A stretch of DNA of 35,661 nucleotides from Phycisphaerales bacterium (GTDB taxonomy: Bacteria; Planctomycetota; Phycisphaerae; WQYP01). Location: the NCBI GenBank assembly GCA_013044165.1, contig JABEVB010000180.1, positions 1 to 35,661 of the forward strand, read 5' to 3'. The notes beneath the pieces were generated by a model. The model did not search any database. It had not been told where the DNA came from and saw only the letters and a program-made list of their open reading frames with translations. A program made the translations under genes and the position numbers. Below are positions 32,749 through 35,661 of this stretch, in pieces; the first letter of the stretch is position 1, and the number at the start of each line of letters is the position of its first letter.

Positions 32749-33912
32749 ATGGCTGGACCATTCAATCCCGAGCTTCATGTAGATTTGAAGCGGTTCGGGG
32801 CAAAGGACCTCGATATGTGCATGAACTGTGGTACATGCACCACCATCTGTCCGATGTCGGAAGACTCAGGCGGAGGTTTTCCGCGTCGTGTCATCCGGCT
32901 GGTTCAGACCGGACAACAGAAAAAGCTTGAGTCCAGCCTCGATCCATGGATGTGTTACTTTTGCGGTGACTGTACGTTGAATTGCCCTCGCAATGCCAAT
33001 CCGGCTGAGGTCATGATGGCGTCAAGGCGGTATCTCACGTCACGCTACGATTTTACCGGTCTGGCGTCGCTATTTTACCGCAATCCATTGACTGAGATTA
33101 TTGCCATTGTGCTAGTGGGGCTTTTCATCACGGCCCTTTTCGTATTTCTTCACGGGCCGATGGTGCTTCATCGCGTTGAACTCAATACCTTTGCGCCGGT
33201 AAAGTGGGTGGAACTTGGTGATTGGATCATGGCCGGGACGCTGTCGTTTTTTCTGCTGGCCGGAGCGGTTCGCATGACCTGGTGGACGCTGGGACGGCGC
33301 GACATGCTGCGCGTATCGCCGATGATCTTTATTCGGCAGATTCCGACATTTTTTGCGCATTTGTTCACTCAAAAGCGATGGGCCAGGTGCGGGTCTCATC
33401 CGAGCTTGATTCGTTGGATCAAGCATTTGCTGCTGGTGTCGGGCTACTTGAGCATGCTTACGCTGGTACTTATTCTGCTGCGATGGTTCCAGACGGATCA
33501 TGTTTATCCATTCTATTATCCGCAGCGGCTATGGGGCTATTATGCCACCGTGGCGCTGTTGTACCCGACCGGCGATTTTATCGTTTCGCGCTTGCGGCGC
33601 AAGGAGCCAATCCACTTTTTTACTGAAGCCAGCGACTGGATTTTTCTGGTCATGCTGTTTTTGACTGCTCTGACGGGCATTATGGTCAATGTGTTCAGGG
33701 TGAATGGCTTTCCGATGGCGACGTATATTATTTACGTTATTCACCTGGCTATTGCGGTGCCCATGCTGGTGGTGGAAGTCCCTTTCAGCAAGTGGTCGCA
33801 CATTATGTATCGTCCACTGTCCATTTATCTTGCCGGGGTAAAAAAGGCCGTGGCCGACAGTACGGGTAAGGGTTCGGATGCTCAGGCTTTGGAGCCTGCC
33901 GCCGCAGCATAA
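32749..33912 (+). CDS. QmoC-like HdrC-cytochrome b fusion, membrane subunit
   Basis: 387 residues. The N-terminal HdrC part has two [4Fe-4S] motifs at Cys24/27/30/34 and Cys69/72/75/79. Residues about 120-365 form six membrane helices of NarI/HdrE type, with candidate haem ligands in WIKHLLLVSGY and VIYHLAIAV-like VIHLAIAVPM. QmoC of sulfate reducers has the same domain order and nearly the same length. It should pass electrons between the quinone pool and the soluble Hdr-like subunits. GAGG (32739-32742) is spaced 6 nt from ATG 32749. The open frame back to 32587 overlaps the winged-helix gene and lacks a ribosome site, so it is not used. Confidence 0.9.
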   Translation: MAGPFNPELHVDLKRFGAKDLDMCMNCGTCTTICPMSEDSGGGFPRRVIRLVQTGQQKKLESSLDPWMCYFCGDCTLNCPRNANPAEVMMASRRYLTSRYDFTGLASLFYRNPLTEIIAIVLVGLFITALFVFLHGPMVLHRVELNTFAPVKWVELGDWIMAGTLSFFLLAGAVRMTWWTLGRRDMLRVSPMIFIRQIPTFFAHLFTQKRWARCGSHPSLIRWIKHLLLVSGYLSMLTLVLILLRWFQTDHVYPFYYPQRLWGYYATVALLYPTGDFIVSRLRRKEPIHFFTEASDWIFLVMLFLTALTGIMVNVFRVNGFPMATYIIYVIHLAIAVPMLVVEVPFSKWSHIMYRPLSIYLAGVKKAVADSTGKGSDAQALEPAAAA

Positions 33913-33979
33913 ATATCGGCACAGAAGCTCCAAGCCGGGGCTGGACTCATGTATGTCTCTAACGCAAAAGGAGATGCTT

Positions 33980-34537
33980 ATGACAACCGCTGAACTTCCC
34001 ATGTTAGACCAGAAGGTTTCTGAATTAATTACCCGGGTGGAGGCACTTGAAAAGTCCGCCGGCAACGACCACCTGGCAATCGGCGTCATGCAGGGCGACT
34101 TGGACAGCACCATGGCGGCATTTATTATTGCGCTTGGCGCCGTCGCCTATGACATACAGGTTGACATGTTTTTTACTTTTTGGGCGATAGCCGCTTTGCG
34201 CGATCACACCAAAAAAGTTAATAAACAATTTCTGGATCGCATGTTTGGATGGATGTTGCCACGCGACTCGCGCAAGCTCCCATTGTCTAAAATGCAAATG
34301 GCGGGCATCGGGCCGAAGATGATTCGTGGTGTGATGAAGAGCCGCGGTGTTAAATCCTTGGAAGAGTTGATAAAAGACGCCGGCGAGCTGGGTGTACGAA
34401 TTCATGTGTGTGAGATGTCCATGGGTGTAATGGGCTTTAAAGCTCAAGAAATGATTGCCTACCCTGGCTTGGATTATGTTGGTGTGGGTACATTTATAAA
34501 ACTCATCAGCGAATCAAAGCAGGTTATCTTTTTATGA
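33980..34537 (+). CDS. DsrE2-family (DsrE/DsrF/DrsH-like) protein
   Basis: 185 residues. A helical N-terminal stretch (1-30) is followed by the DsrE2 domain. MFFTFWAIAALRDH, RMFGWMLPRDSRKLPLSKMQ and GVRIHVCEMSMGVMGF with Cys144 are family landmarks. DsrE2 proteins are membrane-associated or peripheral and exchange persulfide sulfur with TusA. TusA is encoded at the start of this operon, so the pair probably moves sulfur to or from the Hdr/Qmo-like complex. AGGAG at 33969-33973 is 6 nt from ATG 33980; the nearer ATG at 33974 is too close. It is the last gene of the operon. Confidence 0.9.
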   Translation: MTTAELPMLDQKVSELITRVEALEKSAGNDHLAIGVMQGDLDSTMAAFIIALGAVAYDIQVDMFFTFWAIAALRDHTKKVNKQFLDRMFGWMLPRDSRKLPLSKMQMAGIGPKMIRGVMKSRGVKSLEELIKDAGELGVRIHVCEMSMGVMGFKAQEMIAYPGLDYVGVGTFIKLISESKQVIFL

Positions 34538-34651
34538 GCGGGCCGAACCGCGGTGACAGCAGTCCGTTGCTATCCACCAGCCCTGTCCGGTTTCGACTGT
34601 ACAGGTAATGAGGCTGCAGCATGGCGGTGCTTATCGCATTGCACGTGCATG

Positions 34652-35410
34652 CTATCGGTGCGCAAGGGCATAGAGGCCTGTGAGGGTTGTGGCCAGCACC
34701 CCAGCAGGTGAACTTGCTGCCGAAATATTAAGTAAGTTACCCTTTTGGCGACAGTGCTCAACCAGTGGTTCGGTGATGGCTGCATATTCCTGCAGGCGCA
34801 CGCGAATGGCTTCAGGATGATCGTCGTGGCGGCGCGTCAGTGCGTTGCCGCAGCGATCGCAGATGCCGGGTGTCGCGGGAGCTTTGCTCTCAAGATGATA
34901 GACCGTATGACACTTGGAGCAGGTCAATCGGCCTGAGACGCGATTGATGGTTTCTTCAATAGATAGGGTATAGCTCACGACGGCATCGAGTTGGAGGTTG
35001 AGGCGTTCTAACAGCGCGTCAAAATCGTTCGCCTGCTGCAGGCTTCGCGGAAAGCCGTCCAATATGAATCCGCCGCTGCAGTGGAGGCAGGTGGTGCGTT
35101 CGGCAACCAAAGCAAACACCAACCCATCCGGTACGAGTTTGCCTTGATGCATCAATTCAATGGCTTGGGCCAATGCCGGCGAAGCCATGCAGTCATGATG
35201 TTTGGCCGCTGCGCGAAAGACGTCTCCGGTAGACAGGTGACAGGCGTGGAGTTGCTGCGAGAGCATCTCTGCCTGCGTGCCCTTTCCGACGCCAGGCGGT
35301 CCAAGCAATACCAATCTCCAGGGATGAGCCAGATTGGCCGGCGCTGTTGAACAAGCATGTCCTGGGCCTTTAAGCCAGGCTGCACGATCCGGTTTTATTG
35401 GGGTAATCAC
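34652..35410 (-). CDS. adk: Adenylate kinase with zinc-type LID and N-terminal extension
   Basis: 252 residues. Interconverts ATP, ADP and AMP in the cytoplasm. The P-loop GPPGVGKGT is at 37-45, the AMP-site HLSTGDVFRAA at 58-68, and FILDGFPRS at 115-123. The LID zinc ligands are Cys164, Cys167, Cys184 and Cys187 in RLTCSKCHTVYHLE and GICDRCGN. Arg residues in RRHDDHPEAIRVRL complete the site. About 30 residues precede the normal start of the domain. The GTG at 35410 is the best start seen (AGGTG 5 nt upstream); no ATG occurs before the P-loop. The gene converges on the DsrE2 gene with 114 bp between. Confidence 0.94.
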   Translation of the reverse strand: MITPIKPDRAAWLKGPGHACSTAPANLAHPWRLVLLGPPGVGKGTQAEMLSQQLHACHLSTGDVFRAAAKHHDCMASPALAQAIELMHQGKLVPDGLVFALVAERTTCLHCSGGFILDGFPRSLQQANDFDALLERLNLQLDAVVSYTLSIEETINRVSGRLTCSKCHTVYHLESKAPATPGICDRCGNALTRRHDDHPEAIRVRLQEYAAITEPLVEHCRQKGNLLNISAASSPAGVLATTLTGLYALAHR

Positions 35411-35438
35411 GTATGCACCTGAAGGACTGAAAAAACAA

Positions 35439-35453
35439 CGACAATCCTTGTCG
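35439..35453 (-). terminator. Terminator-like hairpin in the adk leader (attenuator candidate)
   Basis: On the - strand CGACAA-GGA-TTGTCG (35453-35439) is followed directly by TTGTTTTTT. It lies between the candidate adk promoter and the GTG start, 28 nt from the latter. It could terminate early, or end a gene beyond the window. Confidence 0.55.
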
Positions 35454-35483
35454 GCTGCCGTCGCATTTCAGCTCACGTCACTT

Positions 35484-35512
35484 ATCATAGTACTTTGGAA
35501 GCGTGGATACAA
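35484..35512 (-). promoter_or_regulatory. Candidate adk promoter
   Basis: On the - strand TTGTAT (35512-35507) and TATGAT (35489-35484) are 17 bp apart, about 74 bp before the GTG start. The -10 is good and the -35 is weak. Confidence 0.4.
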
Positions 35513-35578
35513 TGTGTCTGCGTAAGATGGTTCTCAACGGGGCGTGTAGCAGCTTATGCAGGCTTTTGACCTTGGCCG

Positions 35579-35648
35579 CGCGGCTGCGCCGCGAGAGCCC
35601 CGATCTTTGGCTCCCGGCCACAGAGGCCTGTCCCGGCCAGCGCCGGGA
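35579..35648. repeat. GC-rich hairpins at the window edge
   Basis: CGCGGC-TGC-GCCGCG (35579-35593) and TCCCGGC-CAGC-GCCGGGA (35631-35648) are perfect inverted repeats. TCCCGGCCA also occurs twice (35612-35620 and 35631-35639). It may be an intergenic repeat element, but only one copy is in view. Confidence 0.45.
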
Positions 35649-35661
35649 GATTTCGCCCTCC

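Noticed and set aside
27882-34537. Complete dissimilatory sulfate reduction or sHdr locus
   Set aside because: No aprAB, dsrAB, dsrC, hdrB or lipoate-binding protein gene is present in the window.
1-35661. CRISPR array, insertion sequence, prophage or integration site
   Set aside because: No regularly spaced repeats, transposase, integrase or phage genes were found, and the tRNA-Glu is not followed by a repeat of its 3' end.
35556-35661. Start of a + strand gene running off the window end
   Set aside because: The frame is open but Arg/Pro/Ala-rich, spans perfect GC hairpins and has no ribosome site.

Overview
The window is about 35.7 kb from a Gram-negative bacterium with dense, mixed-strand gene order. 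It carries lipid A and heptose genes (lpxK, hldE, gmhB-like), an undecaprenyl-diphosphatase and a PEP-CTERM protein with its sorting tail. It also has a sialate-esterase-type GQSNM protein, an ECF sigma pair and Qmo/HdrA-like redox genes. This mix, with moderately high GC and a LeuS of about 1000 residues, suggests Planctomycetota (Phycisphaerae-like). That placement is inference; no rRNA is present to test it.

Region 1 (1-8523, + strand): the tail of a GH3 glycosidase, leuS behind a hairpin-rich leader, lpxK, hldE, a GmhB-like phosphatase fused to a two-helix membrane anchor, and a PuuD-type amidohydrolase. Region 2 (8628-10694, - strand): a secreted protein, an ECF sigma factor and a one-helix anti-sigma-like protein. 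Region 3 (10979-16911): uppP, a DoxX protein whose -10 element lies in an 18-bp perfect palindrome, tRNA-Glu(CTC), a PEP-CTERM DUF3494 protein with a good promoter and terminator, a GQSNM esterase, and a convergent CE1-like esterase.

Region 4 (17267-25230, + strand) looks like a catabolic locus. A Gfo/Idh/MocA dehydrogenase and a fumarylacetoacetate-hydrolase-family enzyme are followed by an IclR regulator that starts a tightly packed run: two SDRs, a metallo-beta-lactamase-fold protein without its metal ligands, an unrecognised Cys-containing protein, an acetoacetate-decarboxylase-family enzyme with the Lys-Lys pair, and a D-2-hydroxyacid dehydrogenase. Most junctions overlap by 4-7 bp. The substrate cannot be read from the sequence.

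Region 5 (25401-27504): a nitroreductase, a receiver-like protein and tsaD. Region 6 (27882-34537, + strand) is the most striking locus. A cysteine-bearing ArsR regulator is followed by a TusA-like sulfur carrier, an MvhD/FlpD-like protein, two HdrA-like flavoproteins, a small winged-helix protein, a QmoC-like HdrC-cytochrome b fusion and a DsrE2-family protein. I read it as a quinone-linked Qmo/Hdr-like complex joined to sulfur-carrier proteins under a possible persulfide-sensing repressor. No HdrB, DsrC, AprAB or DsrAB gene is in view. Adenylate kinase, on the - strand behind a terminator-like leader hairpin, closes the window.
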